A stretch of 64,000 nucleotides of DNA from Photobacterium sanctipauli (lineage in GTDB: Bacteria > Pseudomonadota > Gammaproteobacteria > Enterobacterales > Vibrionaceae), in assembly GCF_003026495.1 (NCBI RefSeq), contig NZ_PYMA01000009.1:140163-204162 (forward strand), written 5' to 3'. Of the stretch, positions 54,252 to 64,000 are shown piece by piece. Under the pieces are notes generated by a model, which was not told the origin of the DNA, made no database searches, and saw only the letters and a program-made list of their open reading frames with translations. Positions within the stretch are counted from its first letter, which is position 1. Each line of letters begins with the position of its first letter. The translations under genes were made by a program, and so were the position numbers.

Positions 54252-55559
54252 ATGAAACATAATAAAATCACATTAGCTTTAACAGCAGCGTTAACACTTG
54301 GTATGAGTGCCAGTACCATGGCAGCCGGCTTCCAACTAGCAGAATACTCTGCAACTGGCCTAGGCCGCGCCTTCGCCGGTGAAGCCGCAATGGCAGATAA
54401 CGCCAGCGCCCAATTCCGTAACCCAGCCATGATGACATACCTTGAGGGTACACAAATCTCGCTAGGTGCCATTTATGTTGATCCAAACATTGATGTGAAA
54501 GGTAACCTTGGTAGCGACCTCGTGGAAGGCTCTATCCCAACGCAAGCCAATGATATCGCCCACTCAGCAGTGATCCCTAACTTCTACCTTTCTCATCGTA
54601 TCAATGAGCAATGGGCTGTAGGCCTTGCACTAGCAACTAACTACGGCATGGAAACCGAGCTTGGTGGTGATTTCTTGGGTACTGTATTTGGTAACCAAGC
54701 CAACATCATGTCGGTTGAAATCAACCCTAATGTGGCATACAAGATTAACGACCAATTCAGCATTGGAGCTGGTGTACGTTACGTTATGGGCGAAGGCCAC
54801 TTTGGCGCCTCAATCCCAACAAACCTTCCCCCTATTGACCCGGCGGTTGACCTGCTTAAAGGCCAAGACCTGAAATACATGGAAGGTGACGACAACGCTT
54901 GGGGTTGGCAACTGGGTGCAGCATGGCAGATCAATGAGAACCACCGTATCGGTGCCAACTACCGTTCTGCAGTCGACCTAAAACTAAAAGGTGAAGCATC
55001 AGGCATTGCTTACACCGGTATGCAAGGTGTTGCTACTGGCCAAAAACTACCTGGCAGCATGGCGCTAACCCTGCCAGCAACAGCTGAGCTTGCCAGTTTC
55101 CACCAGCTAACCGACAAGTTTGCCATGCACGCAAGCTTCAACTGGACGGACTGGAGCAGCTTCGACAAGCTTGAAGCAAGCATTCCGTCGCTAGGCTCAC
55201 AGCCAGATCTCATCAAAGAAGAAAACTGGGAAGACAACTACCGTATCGCACTGGGTGCAACCTACCAGTACAGCAATAAACTAGCACTGCGTACCGGTGT
55301 TGCCTACGACACTTCTGCAGTTAACGATGAACACCGTACCCAGACTATCCCGGAAACCGATCGCCTATGGCTAAGCTTGGGTGCCGGTTACCAGTGGTCT
55401 GAAAACCTCAGCTTTGATGCTGGCTTCACTTACATCTTCGCAAAAGACGCTTCGATGGAAGAAAGCCTTGGTACTGATGAAGTAGACTTGATCAGCTTCG
55501 AAGGCGAAACTACTGGCAATGTTTGGCTAGCTGGTATTCAGGCTAACTACCGCTTCTAA
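54252..55559 (+). CDS. FadL-family outer-membrane fatty acid transporter (copy 2)
   Basis: A 435-residue FadL paralogue in tandem with the first. The signal peptide ends near TMAAG, and the hatch GFQLAEYSATGLGRAFAGEA and FRNPAMMTYLEGTQISLGA segments are conserved. The C-terminus ends in AGIQANYRF with a terminal Phe. It has its own terminator and its own FadR-like site, so it is not just a read-through of copy 1. Copies with different chain-length preference are known in Vibrio. Whether that is so here is not visible. Confidence 0.92.
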   Translation: MKHNKITLALTAALTLGMSASTMAAGFQLAEYSATGLGRAFAGEAAMADNASAQFRNPAMMTYLEGTQISLGAIYVDPNIDVKGNLGSDLVEGSIPTQANDIAHSAVIPNFYLSHRINEQWAVGLALATNYGMETELGGDFLGTVFGNQANIMSVEINPNVAYKINDQFSIGAGVRYVMGEGHFGASIPTNLPPIDPAVDLLKGQDLKYMEGDDNAWGWQLGAAWQINENHRIGANYRSAVDLKLKGEASGIAYTGMQGVATGQKLPGSMALTLPATAELASFHQLTDKFAMHASFNWTDWSSFDKLEASIPSLGSQPDLIKEENWEDNYRIALGATYQYSNKLALRTGVAYDTSAVNDEHRTQTIPETDRLWLSLGAGYQWSENLSFDAGFTYIFAKDASMEESLGTDEVDLISFEGETTGNVWLAGIQANYRF

Positions 55560-55577
55560 GCCACAACGTCTCCCCCT

Positions 55578-55610
55578 GTCAAAGGAGTGCTTCGGCACTC
55601 CTTTTCTTTA
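55578..55610 (+). terminator. Terminator after fadL copy 2
   Basis: Stem AAAGGAGTGC/GCACTCCTTT with a stable TTCG tetraloop and a T-rich tail, 20 nt after the stop. Confidence 0.92.
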
Positions 55611-55778
55611 TCTCCCCCCGCCATCAACCACACCAAAAACCGTACAAAATCACACTTTTAAAACCCTCATACATGAATTTAATTAATCTATAGCTGTAAA
55701 TATTTCATTAGACGTTGATTTATCAGCTGAATAGAATCACTGCCTATTGATATTCACTCTTATTCATGTGGCAAGCTA

Positions 55779-56423
55779 ATGCTATTAACAACACTTTATA
55801 TTATTGGTATTACAGCCGAAGCGATGACAGGCGCACTGGCTGCGGGTAAACACCATATGGATTGGTTTGGGGTAATGCTGGTTGCCAGCGCAACAGCCAT
55901 TGGTGGCGGCACGGTGCGTGATGTCTTGCTGGGCCACTACCCGCTGGGTTGGGTGGCAAATCCCCAGTACCTGGCCATCACCTGCTTTGCAGGCATACTG
56001 ACAACCTGGATTGCCCCGCAAGTCGTCCGTTTTCACAAAGTTTTCGTGCTGCTCGACTCGCTTGGATTAATTGTATTCAGCGTCATTGGTTGCCGCGTGG
56101 CAATGGACATGGGGCTTTCACCGCTGATCTGCATTGTGGCAGCGGTTGTTACCGGCGTTTTTGGCGGCCTGCTGCGCGATATGATCTGTCGTCGCCCACC
56201 ACTGGTACTGCACAAAGAGCTGTATGCATCAGTGGCATTCATGGCTGGCGGTATGTACTACGCGCTGATGCACTTTGCCGTGCCTGAGCTAATTGCCACC
56301 GTCAGCACCTTGGTGGTTGGCTTTTCTATCCGCGTCGCGGCGGTGCAGTTTGGCTGGAGCCTACCGGTGTTCCGCTTCGATGAAGTCGAACAAGCGGAAG
56401 AAAAGCTGGAGCCTAAAGCGTAA
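55779..56423 (+). CDS. TRIC-like trimeric intracellular cation channel family protein (UPF0126)
   Basis: A 214-residue, seven-TM protein of the prokaryotic TRIC family (E. coli YadS relatives). Two repeats carry GGGTVRDVLLG and GVFGGLLRDMICRR, the conserved glycine-rich helix kinks and Arg/Asp pairs. Prokaryotic members conduct monovalent cations. Its physiological role in bacteria is not known. It ends in an acidic tail and is monocistronic, with its own terminator downstream. Confidence 0.9.
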   Translation: MLLTTLYIIGITAEAMTGALAAGKHHMDWFGVMLVASATAIGGGTVRDVLLGHYPLGWVANPQYLAITCFAGILTTWIAPQVVRFHKVFVLLDSLGLIVFSVIGCRVAMDMGLSPLICIVAAVVTGVFGGLLRDMICRRPPLVLHKELYASVAFMAGGMYYALMHFAVPELIATVSTLVVGFSIRVAAVQFGWSLPVFRFDEVEQAEEKLEPKA

Positions 56424-56509
56424 AAAGAAGTTATGCCAATCAGCATGAGTCCTGTCTCTACGGCTTGGCGTCCAATGCTGGTTTGTTAACGGAACGGAAC
56501 TGGAACTAA

Positions 56510-56551
56510 CGAAAAAGCGAGAGCACTTTGGGCTCTCGCTTTCTTTTTTCT
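56510..56551 (+). terminator. Terminator after the TRIC-family gene
   Basis: Stem AAAGCGAGAGC/GCTCTCGCTTT with a T6 tail. It lies 88 nt after the stop. Confidence 0.85.
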
Positions 56552-56582
56552 GTATTGCCTAGAAGGACATGGCCTAAATTCT

Positions 56583-56657
56583 AGGTACTAACTTTGAGGT
56601 GCTAGATTCTAAGTGCTAGATTTTAGGTGCTAGATTTTAGGTGCTAGATTTTAGGTG
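56583..56657. repeat. 14-bp tandem repeat at the 3' end of aroC
   Basis: Five units of 14 nt (AGGTGCTAGATTTT type) plus a partial one, with the two copies nearest aroC identical and the outer ones diverged. On the aroC strand the first units encode the C-terminal Pro-Lys-Ile and the TAG stop, so the gene's terminal codons come from the repeat. Confidence 0.9.
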
Positions 56658-57729
56658 TTTCAGTCACCACGTCGGCATTCTGGCCACGGTGGCGCAACAG
56701 GTGATCCATCAAGGTAATAGCCAGCATCGCTTCGGCAATTGGCACCGCACGGATGCCCACACATGGATCATGACGACCTTTGGTGATCACTTCGGCACTC
56801 TCGCCTTGACGGGTAATGGTCTCACCCGGCACAGTAATACTTGACGTTGGTTTCAGGGCAATATGGGCGACAATATCCTGGCCCGACGAAATACCGCCTA
56901 GGATCCCGCCAGCATGATTGGACTTAAAGCCATCAACCGTCAGCTCATCACGGTGCTCGCTGCCGCGCTGCTCAACCACATCGAAGCCGTCACCGATTTC
57001 AACGCCTTTCACCGCATTAATGCTCATTAACGAATGGGCAACGTCTGCATCCAAGCGGTCGAATACAGGCTCGCCAAGGCCAACAGGCACATTGTTCGCC
57101 ACAACCGTCAGCTTGGCACCAATGGAGTCGCCTTCTTTTTTCAGCTTACGGATCAGCTCATCAAAAGCGTCAACCTTATCGACGTCCGGGCAGAAGAATG
57201 CATTTTGCTCAACCTGATCCCAGTCGACCTTATCAATTTTCACATCACCCATTTGCGACAGGTAGGCACGCACTTCAATACCATGCACTTGCTTAAGGTA
57301 CTTCTTCGCCACCGCGCCAGCTGCCACACGCATTGCGGTTTCACGCGCAGACGAACGGCCACCACCACGGTAGTCACGCGTACCGTACTTCTGGTGGTAG
57401 GTGTAATCGGCATGCCCCGGGCGGAACAGATCTTTAATGTTTGAGTAATCTTTCGAGCGCTGATCGGTATTTTCGATCAATAGACCAATCGAGGTACCCG
57501 TTGTCTGGCCTTCAAACACACCAGACAAAATTTTCACTTCGTCAGGTTCACGACGCTGCGTTGTGTACTTGGATGTACCCGGACGGCGGCGATCAAGATC
57601 ATGCTGCATATCCGCTTCAGTTAGCTCCAGCCCCGGAGGACAACCGTCAATAATACACCCTAGTGCCAAACCATGACTTTCACCGAAAGTGGTTACACGA
57701 AATAGTTGTCCAATTGTATTGCCTGCCAT
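56644..57729 (-). CDS. aroC: Chorismate synthase
   Basis: A 361-residue FMN-dependent enzyme converting EPSP to chorismate. Signatures include [18 protein letters not shown] and the [20 protein letters not shown] loop. Near the C-terminus is the expected [20 protein letters not shown]. The stop codon TAG lies inside a 14-bp tandem repeat. In E. coli aroC follows prmB. In this genome it lies 14 kb away, beside rluF. Confidence 0.97.
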   Translation of the reverse strand: MAGNTIGQLFRVTTFGESHGLALGCIIDGCPPGLELTEADMQHDLDRRRPGTSKYTTQRREPDEVKILSGVFEGQTTGTSIGLLIENTDQRSKDYSNIKDLFRPGHADYTYHQKYGTRDYRGGGRSSARETAMRVAAGAVAKKYLKQVHGIEVRAYLSQMGDVKIDKVDWDQVEQNAFFCPDVDKVDAFDELIRKLKKEGDSIGAKLTVVANNVPVGLGEPVFDRLDADVAHSLMSINAVKGVEIGDGFDVVEQRGSEHRDELTVDGFKSNHAGGILGGISSGQDIVAHIALKPTSSITVPGETITRQGESAEVITKGRHDPCVGIRAVPIAEAMLAITLMDHLLRHRGQNADVVTETPKI

Positions 57730-57874
57730 TACTTCCTCTGTCTATTTACTGCCGCTCACCCAGATCACCCCAAGGTATCACTCTAAACCAAGCGTGCCAT
57801 CCAGCTGCTATAGCCCGATGTTAAGTGTTTTCGTTAATGAGTACATAGTGCAAATTCATTGCCCTGAATGCAAG

Positions 57875-57910
57875 CATAAAAAATGGAAGCCGCAGCTTCC
57901 ATTTTTCTCA
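57875..57910 (-). terminator. Terminator after rluF
   Basis: Stem AAAATGGAAGC/GCTTCCATTTT, followed on the minus strand by T residues, 26 nt beyond the rluF stop. Confidence 0.9.
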
Positions 57911-57935
57911 ATTCATCCCGCGGTAAACCGAGGGG

Positions 57936-59018
57936 TTACGAATCTTTTTTAGACTTCCACTTTTTAATGCCGCTAGAGCCCGAAGTACGGCCTTTTGGCG
58001 CATCGTCGTCACGCTGGGTTCTGCGGTGGCCAGGCTGAGTACCACGGCCTGGACGCGGGCTGCGGCGTTCATCTTGGCGGCGGCTACCATCGCGCTCACC
58101 AGATCGGCGCTTGCGGTTAAACTCGCCTTTGCCCTTATAGGTTTTGTACTTAATCTTGCCATCGCTGTCTTCACGGCTATCTTGCTGGCGGCTGTCATAA
58201 AGTTTGGCATCCGTCGCTTTCTTGATAGCCTGACCTTCGCCACCCACTCGTGATGCTTCCTCGGTCTTGCTTGAATCAGCGATCAAGCTATGGATTTCAG
58301 CAATCTCAGCCTCGGTCAGGTAACGCCACTTGCCATTTGGCAAGCCGTCAATGCTGATGTTCATGATACGCACTCGGCGCAGCTTGAATACATCATAGCC
58401 TAATGCTTCACACATACGGCGGATCTGGCGGTTCAAACCCTGGGTTAGCACGATACGGAAAGAGTAAGTGGTTTCCTTGGTCACTTTACATGGCAAGGTC
58501 ACGGTATCTAGGATCTCGACCCCCGATGCCATCTTGTCTAAGAAAGCTTGGGTGATCGGCTTATCGACACGTACCACGTATTCTTTTTCGTGGGAGTTAC
58601 CCGCACGCAGGATCTTATTAACAATGTCGCCATCGTTAGTCAGGAAGATCAAACCGTCCGAAGGCTTATCAAGACGACCGATCGGGAAGATACGCTTACG
58701 GTGGCCAATGAAGTCAATAATATTGTCTTTAATGTGGCGCTCGGTGGTACAGGTAATACCGGTCGGCTTATTCAGGGCAATATAGATTGGCTTTTCTTTG
58801 GCGCGCAGCGGACGGTCATCCACCAACACTTCATCGCCCGGTTGTACTTTCACGCCCATTTCCGGCTGCTCGCCGTTAATGGTGACTCGTCCTTGATCAA
58901 TAAGCTTGTCCGCCTCACGGCGTGAGCAATAGCCTGTATCACTAATATATTTGTTTAATCGTACTGCTTTGGCTTGTTCGCCATTGCCAGCAGCATGCTG
59001 AGGCTGATTTTGAGACAT
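57936..59018 (-). CDS. rluF: 23S rRNA pseudouridine synthase RluF
   Basis: A 360-residue RsuA/RluB-type pseudouridine synthase. It has an N-terminal S4 domain ([22 protein letters not shown]), the catalytic Asp in [19 protein letters not shown], and [13 protein letters not shown]. The close match to E. coli RluF (290 residues) in the core supports pseudouridine 2604 as the target. The C-terminal ~110 residues are very basic, rich in Arg/Gly/Asp, and longer than in E. coli. That tail probably binds rRNA. Confidence 0.93.
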   Translation of the reverse strand: MSQNQPQHAAGNGEQAKAVRLNKYISDTGYCSRREADKLIDQGRVTINGEQPEMGVKVQPGDEVLVDDRPLRAKEKPIYIALNKPTGITCTTERHIKDNIIDFIGHRKRIFPIGRLDKPSDGLIFLTNDGDIVNKILRAGNSHEKEYVVRVDKPITQAFLDKMASGVEILDTVTLPCKVTKETTYSFRIVLTQGLNRQIRRMCEALGYDVFKLRRVRIMNISIDGLPNGKWRYLTEAEIAEIHSLIADSSKTEEASRVGGEGQAIKKATDAKLYDSRQQDSREDSDGKIKYKTYKGKGEFNRKRRSGERDGSRRQDERRSPRPGRGTQPGHRRTQRDDDAPKGRTSGSSGIKKWKSKKDS

Positions 59019-59135
59019 GATGTTCTTCTACACTATGCGTTTCACAACGCGATCAAGGTGGTATACCAAATAGGATTTGGCCGTCATTGCCTTAATTCTA
59101 CCAACACCAGTGAAAAGAGGGAAAGCGAAAAAAGA

Positions 59136-59161
59136 AAATGCCACCCTAAGGTGGCACTTCA
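59136..59161 (-). terminator. Terminator after the RND pump gene
   Basis: Stem TGCCACC/GGTGGCA followed on the minus strand by TTTTC, just past the RND pump stop. Confidence 0.8.
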
Positions 59162-59181
59162 TCATGTATTCGCCGCAATGG

Positions 59182-62100
59182 CTATTTCGTTTCCGTCGCC
59201 GGAATATCGCCATGGGTTGGCCTACCCACGTAATCATGCTGCAACGCTTTTTCCAGTTGGTCGGCAACATGGCCCGGAGACTTGGTATTACCTGATACCA
59301 ATCGGTACATTGCCGGGATCACCAACAAGGTAACGAAGGTCGCGAAGGCCATACCGAAGAACACCACGGTACCTACGGCAACTCGGCTTTCCGCACCCGC
59401 ACCGGTCGAGATGATCAGCGGGACCGCACCAAACAAGGTCGTGAACGCCGTCATCAAGATTGGACGCAAGCGACGCTCAGAGGCATCAATAATGGCCTTC
59501 TCAAACTCAACGCCTTTGTCGCGCAGCTGGTTGGCGAACTCAACAATCAAGATACCGTTCTTGGTAACCATACCAATCAACATGATCATACCGATTTGGC
59601 TATAGATGTTGAGGCTCTGGCTCATCAGCAGCAATCCGGCCAAGCCACCAAAGATCCCCATCGGTACGGTCAGCATCACAACCATCGGGTTAATAAAGCT
59701 TTCAAACTGGGCTGCCAGTACCAGGTAAGCAACCAGCAATGCCAAGCCGAACACCAACAAGATGCTGCTTTGGTTCTCGCGGAAATCTTTCGACTCACCC
59801 GCGTAGTCAATCACAATATCGCTCGGCAGCATTTCAATCGCCTTCTCATCAAGGAAGTCGAGTGCCTGACCCAGGGTATAGCCTGGAACAAGGTTCGCTT
59901 TCAGGGTAATGGATTTCTGCTTCTGGTTATGGCTCAAGCGCTGGGCCGATGCCACTTCTTCAACGTCTGCCACCGATTCTAGGGTGATCAGCTCACCCGT
60001 ACGGGTACGAACATAGATCTGGCTAAGGTCGGTTGCGTTGTTGAAGCTGTTTTCGTCACCACGCAAGTAAACGTCATATTCCTCACCGCGGTCAACGAAC
60101 GTTGTTTCGCTGCGGCCACCCAACATGATCTCCAGTGTCTCCGCGATATCTGCCACCGGAATACCCAATTCTGCCGCACGCTGTCGGTTTACGCTCACCA
60201 CCAGCTCAGGCGTGGTTTCAGCATAATCCAAGTCGACACCTTCCATCATCGGGCTTTGTTCAGCCAGCTCCTTCAGCTCGGTTGCCCACTGGAACAGTTC
60301 ATCGTAATCGGCACCGTTCAACAAAAACTGGATAGGCTCAGACGAACCGCCACGGAAGCCTGGCATAAACGGCCATACGCGAATATCAGGAATACCTTGC
60401 AGGGCCTTGCGCACAATGCCCAACGCTTCGGTTGCCGACACATCGCGATCTTCCCAGTTTTCCAACTGCATGATCACAAAGCCTGTCTGATCCCCCGCGC
60501 GACCACCGAATGCCGGTGTCTGGATAGAAATCGACTTCAGTACGCCCTCGCCCACCATTGGCAGCAAACGGCTTTCCACTTCCTCGATATTACCCACCAT
60601 ACGGTTGTAACTGGTGCCCTCGGCACCTTTAACAAAGGCAAAGATAACACCACGGTCTTCCTGCGGCGCCAGTTGCGACGGCACGGATTTCATCAATACC
60701 GCACTCAGGCCAATAAAGGCGATAACCACAACCGGTGCAACGTAGCGGTATCGCACCGCAACAGACACCAACTTACGGTAACCATGCTCCAACTTGGTAA
60801 AGAAGCGATCAACCGCTAGGTTCACCTTGTTCTTCTTGGTCGTGCCTTTAAGCAACTTACTACCCAAAACCGGACTCAGGGTCAGGGCGACCAATGAAGA
60901 GAAAATCACCGCAACAGCCAGTAATACCGCGAACTCAGTAAATAGCGGGCCAACCATCCCATCCATGAAGGAGATAGGCAGGAACACCATCACCAGTACC
61001 ACAGTGGTTGCAACTACCGCGAAACCTACCTCACGGGCACCTTTATAGGCAGCCAGCAAAGGCGGCTCGCCGCGCTCAATGTGGTGGTAGATATTTTCGA
61101 CCACCACAATGGCATCATCCACCACCAGACCGATAGCCAGAATCAACGCCATCAGGGTGAGTAGGTTGATAGAAAAGCCCAGGAAGTAAGCCACCATAAA
61201 GGCAGAGATCAAGGAAACCGGCACCGTGATCGCGGGGATCAAGGTCGCTCTCGCCTGACCGATGAAGATGTACAACACCAGCACCACCAGCAAGCCGGTA
61301 ATAAAGATGGTGCTATATACTTCGCTGATTGAGCGGTCGATAAAGATGGTTGAGTCATAGTCGACAAACAACGATGTCCCTTCCGGCAAGAAGCGCTGCA
61401 TACGATCCACTTCGGCATGCACGGCTTCGGCCACATTCAGCGGGTTAGCATCGGTCATGGTCACCATGCCCAAACTTAGGTTGGCAACCCCGTTGTTTTT
61501 GAACGTCGCATTTTCGTTTTGGGCGCCAATGGCAACCTCGGCAACGTCTTTTAGATATATTGGCGAACCGTCTTCAGCCGTACGCACAACCAAATAATCG
61601 AAATCTGAGGCATCACGGTATAGTCGGGCAGTACGCACCGACATGGTGATGGCATCGTTACGCACCTCGCCACCCGGCAGCTCCACGTTTTCATCGTTGA
61701 GCGCATCGACGATATCTTTGGTAGTTACGCCACGGCCGGCCATTTGATCCGGCTGCAACTTAACGTACATTACGCGATACAGGGCACCGCTTAAGTCAAC
61801 CGAGCTCACGCCGTTGATCAAGCTAAAGCGATCCATCAGCACACGCTCAGCGTAGTCCGTCAACTGGGTACGGTCCATGGTGCTCGACGTCAGGTTTACG
61901 TAAACAGCAGGTTCGCCAGAACCATTGTCTTTCGAGACCACCGGATCATCAGCCTCATCAGGCAAACGACGCTGGGCACGGGAAACCGCATCACGCACGT
62001 CACTGACGCCTTCAGTCAGGTTCCAACCCATTTCAAATTCAACCTGAATACGGGAAGAACCGTTACGGGTGGTTGAGGTGATACTGTCAATCCCGCTGAT

Positions 62101-62319
62101 ACCCGATAGCTGATCTTCCAGTATCGTGGTCACCCGGCTTTCCATAATGGTCGCCGAGGCCCCTTCATAAGAGGTATTGATACTGACCACCGGGTTTTCA
62201 ACATCCGGCATTTCACGCACAGAGAGCTTACTAAACGACACCGCACCGAAAACACAAAGCAACAAGCTAAGTACAATCGCGACTACCGGGCGTTTAACTG
62301 AAACATCAGATAACCACAT
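59182..62319 (-). CDS. RND multidrug efflux pump, inner-membrane subunit
   Basis: A 1045-residue HAE1-class drug:proton antiporter. TM1 sequence begins VKRPVVAIVLSLLLCVFGAV. TM4 carries the Asp pair LGLVVDDAIVVVENIYHH-type motif. Two large periplasmic loops contain the pore and docking domains. It resembles VexH-type Vibrio pumps and E. coli MdtB/AcrB-class pumps. Exact substrates cannot be told. It overlaps the adaptor stop by one base. An outer-membrane TolC is not in the operon and is probably shared. Confidence 0.93.
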   Translation of the reverse strand: MWLSDVSVKRPVVAIVLSLLLCVFGAVSFSKLSVREMPDVENPVVSINTSYEGASATIMESRVTTILEDQLSGISGIDSITSTTRNGSSRIQVEFEMGWNLTEGVSDVRDAVSRAQRRLPDEADDPVVSKDNGSGEPAVYVNLTSSTMDRTQLTDYAERVLMDRFSLINGVSSVDLSGALYRVMYVKLQPDQMAGRGVTTKDIVDALNDENVELPGGEVRNDAITMSVRTARLYRDASDFDYLVVRTAEDGSPIYLKDVAEVAIGAQNENATFKNNGVANLSLGMVTMTDANPLNVAEAVHAEVDRMQRFLPEGTSLFVDYDSTIFIDRSISEVYSTIFITGLLVVLVLYIFIGQARATLIPAITVPVSLISAFMVAYFLGFSINLLTLMALILAIGLVVDDAIVVVENIYHHIERGEPPLLAAYKGAREVGFAVVATTVVLVMVFLPISFMDGMVGPLFTEFAVLLAVAVIFSSLVALTLSPVLGSKLLKGTTKKNKVNLAVDRFFTKLEHGYRKLVSVAVRYRYVAPVVVIAFIGLSAVLMKSVPSQLAPQEDRGVIFAFVKGAEGTSYNRMVGNIEEVESRLLPMVGEGVLKSISIQTPAFGGRAGDQTGFVIMQLENWEDRDVSATEALGIVRKALQGIPDIRVWPFMPGFRGGSSEPIQFLLNGADYDELFQWATELKELAEQSPMMEGVDLDYAETTPELVVSVNRQRAAELGIPVADIAETLEIMLGGRSETTFVDRGEEYDVYLRGDENSFNNATDLSQIYVRTRTGELITLESVADVEEVASAQRLSHNQKQKSITLKANLVPGYTLGQALDFLDEKAIEMLPSDIVIDYAGESKDFRENQSSILLVFGLALLVAYLVLAAQFESFINPMVVMLTVPMGIFGGLAGLLLMSQSLNIYSQIGMIMLIGMVTKNGILIVEFANQLRDKGVEFEKAIIDASERRLRPILMTAFTTLFGAVPLIISTGAGAESRVAVGTVVFFGMAFATFVTLLVIPAMYRLVSGNTKSPGHVADQLEKALQHDYVGRPTHGDIPATETK

Positions 62320-63401
62320 TAGGCATCATCTCCGTTCTTGCTTGGCGCCTTGGCAGTCATGTCGTTAACCTGCACACCATCGCGCATGTTTACCAAGCCC
62401 TGAACAACAATACGGTCACCAACAGCCACGCCCGACTCGATGACCACTTCGTTTTCAACTCGGGTGCCTAGCTGTACTTCAGTGCGGTGGGCTTTGCCAG
62501 CTTCATCAACAAGGTAAACAAAGCGCTTGGTACCCGAGTACTCCAGCGCCTGCACCGGAACAATGGCTGCTTCTTGCGGCTCAAAGCCAATGGTGGCCGC
62601 CATCAACATACCCGGCTTTAGCTTACCCTCGGTATTGTCGAAGCGAACGCGAACACGAATGTTCAAAGAGTCGGCCTGAACGCGTGAATCAATCGCTTGG
62701 ATCTCTCCCTTAAACTTATGGTTTAGCCAAGCCTGGCTCGTTGCCGATACGGTCATGCCCTCGGTCAAGAAGGAGAGGTATTGTTCAGGCACCTGAATAT
62801 CGAGGCGCATGGTCGACAGATCATCCAGCGAGAAAAGCTCACTGCCCACGGTCAGCATGTGGCCTTCACTGAAGTCGACCAAGCCAACGGTGCCGGCAAA
62901 CGGGGCATTAATCGCGTGGTCGTCAAGCTCGGCCTTGGCCGCTTTCAACCTTGCATCCGCGATACTCACACTTGCCAATTGTGCATCAAGCTCCGTCTGG
63001 GTGATCGCGCCACGGCCAACCAGGCTCTTGAACTCGGTATACTTACGTTTTTCATCATTGAGGTAAGCTTGCGCTTCTTCATACGCCGCGCGTGCTTTGG
63101 CATCATCGAGCTGAACCAGCAACTCGCCTTTTTCCACTTTACTGTTTACGCCAACGACAATACGGTCAACTTTGGCGGCCACTTGGGTTGCCACGTTTAC
63201 TGAACGTTGCGCTTCCAACTTACCCACCAAAGAAAGTGATTGAGTTATCGGATGCGAAGAAACTTCACCAGTGGCCACAGGAATAGCATTTCCACCTCGC
63301 TGGGACGACTGCTCAGCGGCAACTGGCTGCCCTTGGAAATAGAAAAAACCACCACCCGATAAAGCAGCTGTCACCAATGCTGCAACAAGGACCTTTTTCA
63401 T
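62319..63401 (-). CDS. RND efflux periplasmic adaptor
   Basis: A 360-residue membrane-fusion protein. A signal/anchor (about 1-25) is followed by a lipoyl-hairpin domain (VNVATQVAAKVDRIVVGVNS; GRGAITQTELDAQLASVSI) and the beta-barrel domain. It is 40 nt or so shorter in hairpin than AcrA-type adaptors. It forms a bicistronic operon with the RND pump (one-base overlap). A regulator is not adjacent. Confidence 0.93.
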   Translation of the reverse strand: MKKVLVAALVTAALSGGGFFYFQGQPVAAEQSSQRGGNAIPVATGEVSSHPITQSLSLVGKLEAQRSVNVATQVAAKVDRIVVGVNSKVEKGELLVQLDDAKARAAYEEAQAYLNDEKRKYTEFKSLVGRGAITQTELDAQLASVSIADARLKAAKAELDDHAINAPFAGTVGLVDFSEGHMLTVGSELFSLDDLSTMRLDIQVPEQYLSFLTEGMTVSATSQAWLNHKFKGEIQAIDSRVQADSLNIRVRVRFDNTEGKLKPGMLMAATIGFEPQEAAIVPVQALEYSGTKRFVYLVDEAGKAHRTEVQLGTRVENEVVIESGVAVGDRIVVQGLVNMRDGVQVNDMTAKAPSKNGDDA

Positions 63402-63636
63402 TGTTCAATCCACTTATAAAAATCTACGGTGATGATAAACGAACCGGAGGGTCAACGGGGTAAAGAAATGTAAAGTTAAGCAATATTCTTGTTATACGTT
63501 TTTGTGAAAAACCTCAAAAAAGCGGTTTATGCCATCACAATCAACAATATGATGAAAATAGCAGCAGCCGGAACTATTTTGTAAGGAAAAGGGTTTACAG
63601 CGTCCTCCGGTTTGATATTATCCGCTCCGCACTTGT
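63402..63636 (+). promoter_or_regulatory. tRNA-Tyr promoter with GC-rich discriminator
   Basis: A sigma-70 promoter with -35 TTTACA (63594-63599), 16-bp spacer and -10 TATTAT (63616-63621) directs transcription to the first tRNA-Tyr. The GC-rich sequence just after the -10 (CCGCTCCGC) is typical of promoters under stringent control. The region between the adaptor gene and this promoter has no other visible gene. Confidence 0.75.
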
Positions 63637-63721
<85 letters not shown>

Positions 63722-63802
63722 TTATTCTTGAAAGCTGTTCCTAACTTATGTAAGGTACGTCTTTCCGTTAGTTGAGATTACTCCTAGCAACCAGAACCCT
63801 GT

Positions 63803-63887
<85 letters not shown>

Positions 63888-63954
63888 TTATTCTTGAAAA
63901 TTGCTTCGGCGGTTTTCTGGCTTTAGATAGCCAAGACAACGTGCAAAACCCCGT

Positions 63955-64000
<46 letters not shown>

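Overview
The window is a 64 kb stretch of a gamma-proteobacterial chromosome, almost certainly Vibrionaceae and most likely Photobacterium or a close relative. The evidence is the protein sequences, the RsmS/PriC and SRP RNA/YbaZ/YbaY/TesB synteny shared with enterobacteria, tandem tRNA-Tyr genes, and a sigma factor followed by a DUF3379 protein. Both ends are cut inside genes (recR on the left, a third tRNA-Tyr on the right). I see no prophage, insertion sequence, CRISPR array or recognisable defence island. Most of the window is core genome with some accessory inserts.

Layout. 0.001-4.5 kb: recR-ybaB-dnaX, apt and ybaN on the minus strand, then an untracked 38-codon membrane micro-ORF. The dnaX programmed frameshift is preserved. 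4.8-7 kb: a DksA/TraR-like zinc-finger protein, a DUF2057 protein and a major porin. 7.4-12.8 kb: dinG, priC, an HDAC-family deacetylase, rsmS and a coiled-coil lipoprotein. 12.9-20.85 kb: an 8-kb copper-efflux and periplasmic copper-handling locus. It holds a Met/His/Cys-rich secreted protein, a CusC-like TolC protein, CusB with a fused CusF domain and a repetitive Met/His tail, CusA, a cupredoxin and CueP. It starts from a 19-bp-spacer CueR-type promoter and ends at a strong terminator.

20.9-28.5 kb: an ACT-domain GcvR-like protein, a chemoreceptor, a single-TM protein and a purine-salvage operon (M20 amidohydrolase, NCS2 permease, adenine deaminase). 28.7-31.2 kb: a divergent Gfo/Idh-like oxidoreductase and MFS exporter. 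31.7-40.2 kb: 4.5S RNA, ybaZ-like gene, ybaY, tesB, mdlB-mdlA, decR and a cysteine desulfhydrase, an E. coli-like neighbourhood. 40.2-46.9 kb: queC behind a structured leader, the head-to-head prmB/smrB pair, a small lipoprotein, sixA and an M16 peptidase.

47-55.6 kb: a fatty-acid region with fadJ-fadI and two tandem fadL genes. All three transcription units have FadR-like operators upstream. An ECF-type sigma factor and its DUF3379 partner lie between them. 55.8-63.4 kb: a TRIC-family channel, aroC (its stop codon lies in a 14-bp minisatellite), rluF and an RND multidrug-efflux pair. 63.6-64 kb: a tandem tRNA-Tyr array.

The most interesting items are the copper locus with its orphan Met/His/Cys-rich first gene, the queC leader, two candidate small RNAs (near 31.4 and 50.7 kb), the 38-codon membrane micro-ORF, and the shared FadR operators. 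Nothing here is clearly a wholly new multi-gene system.
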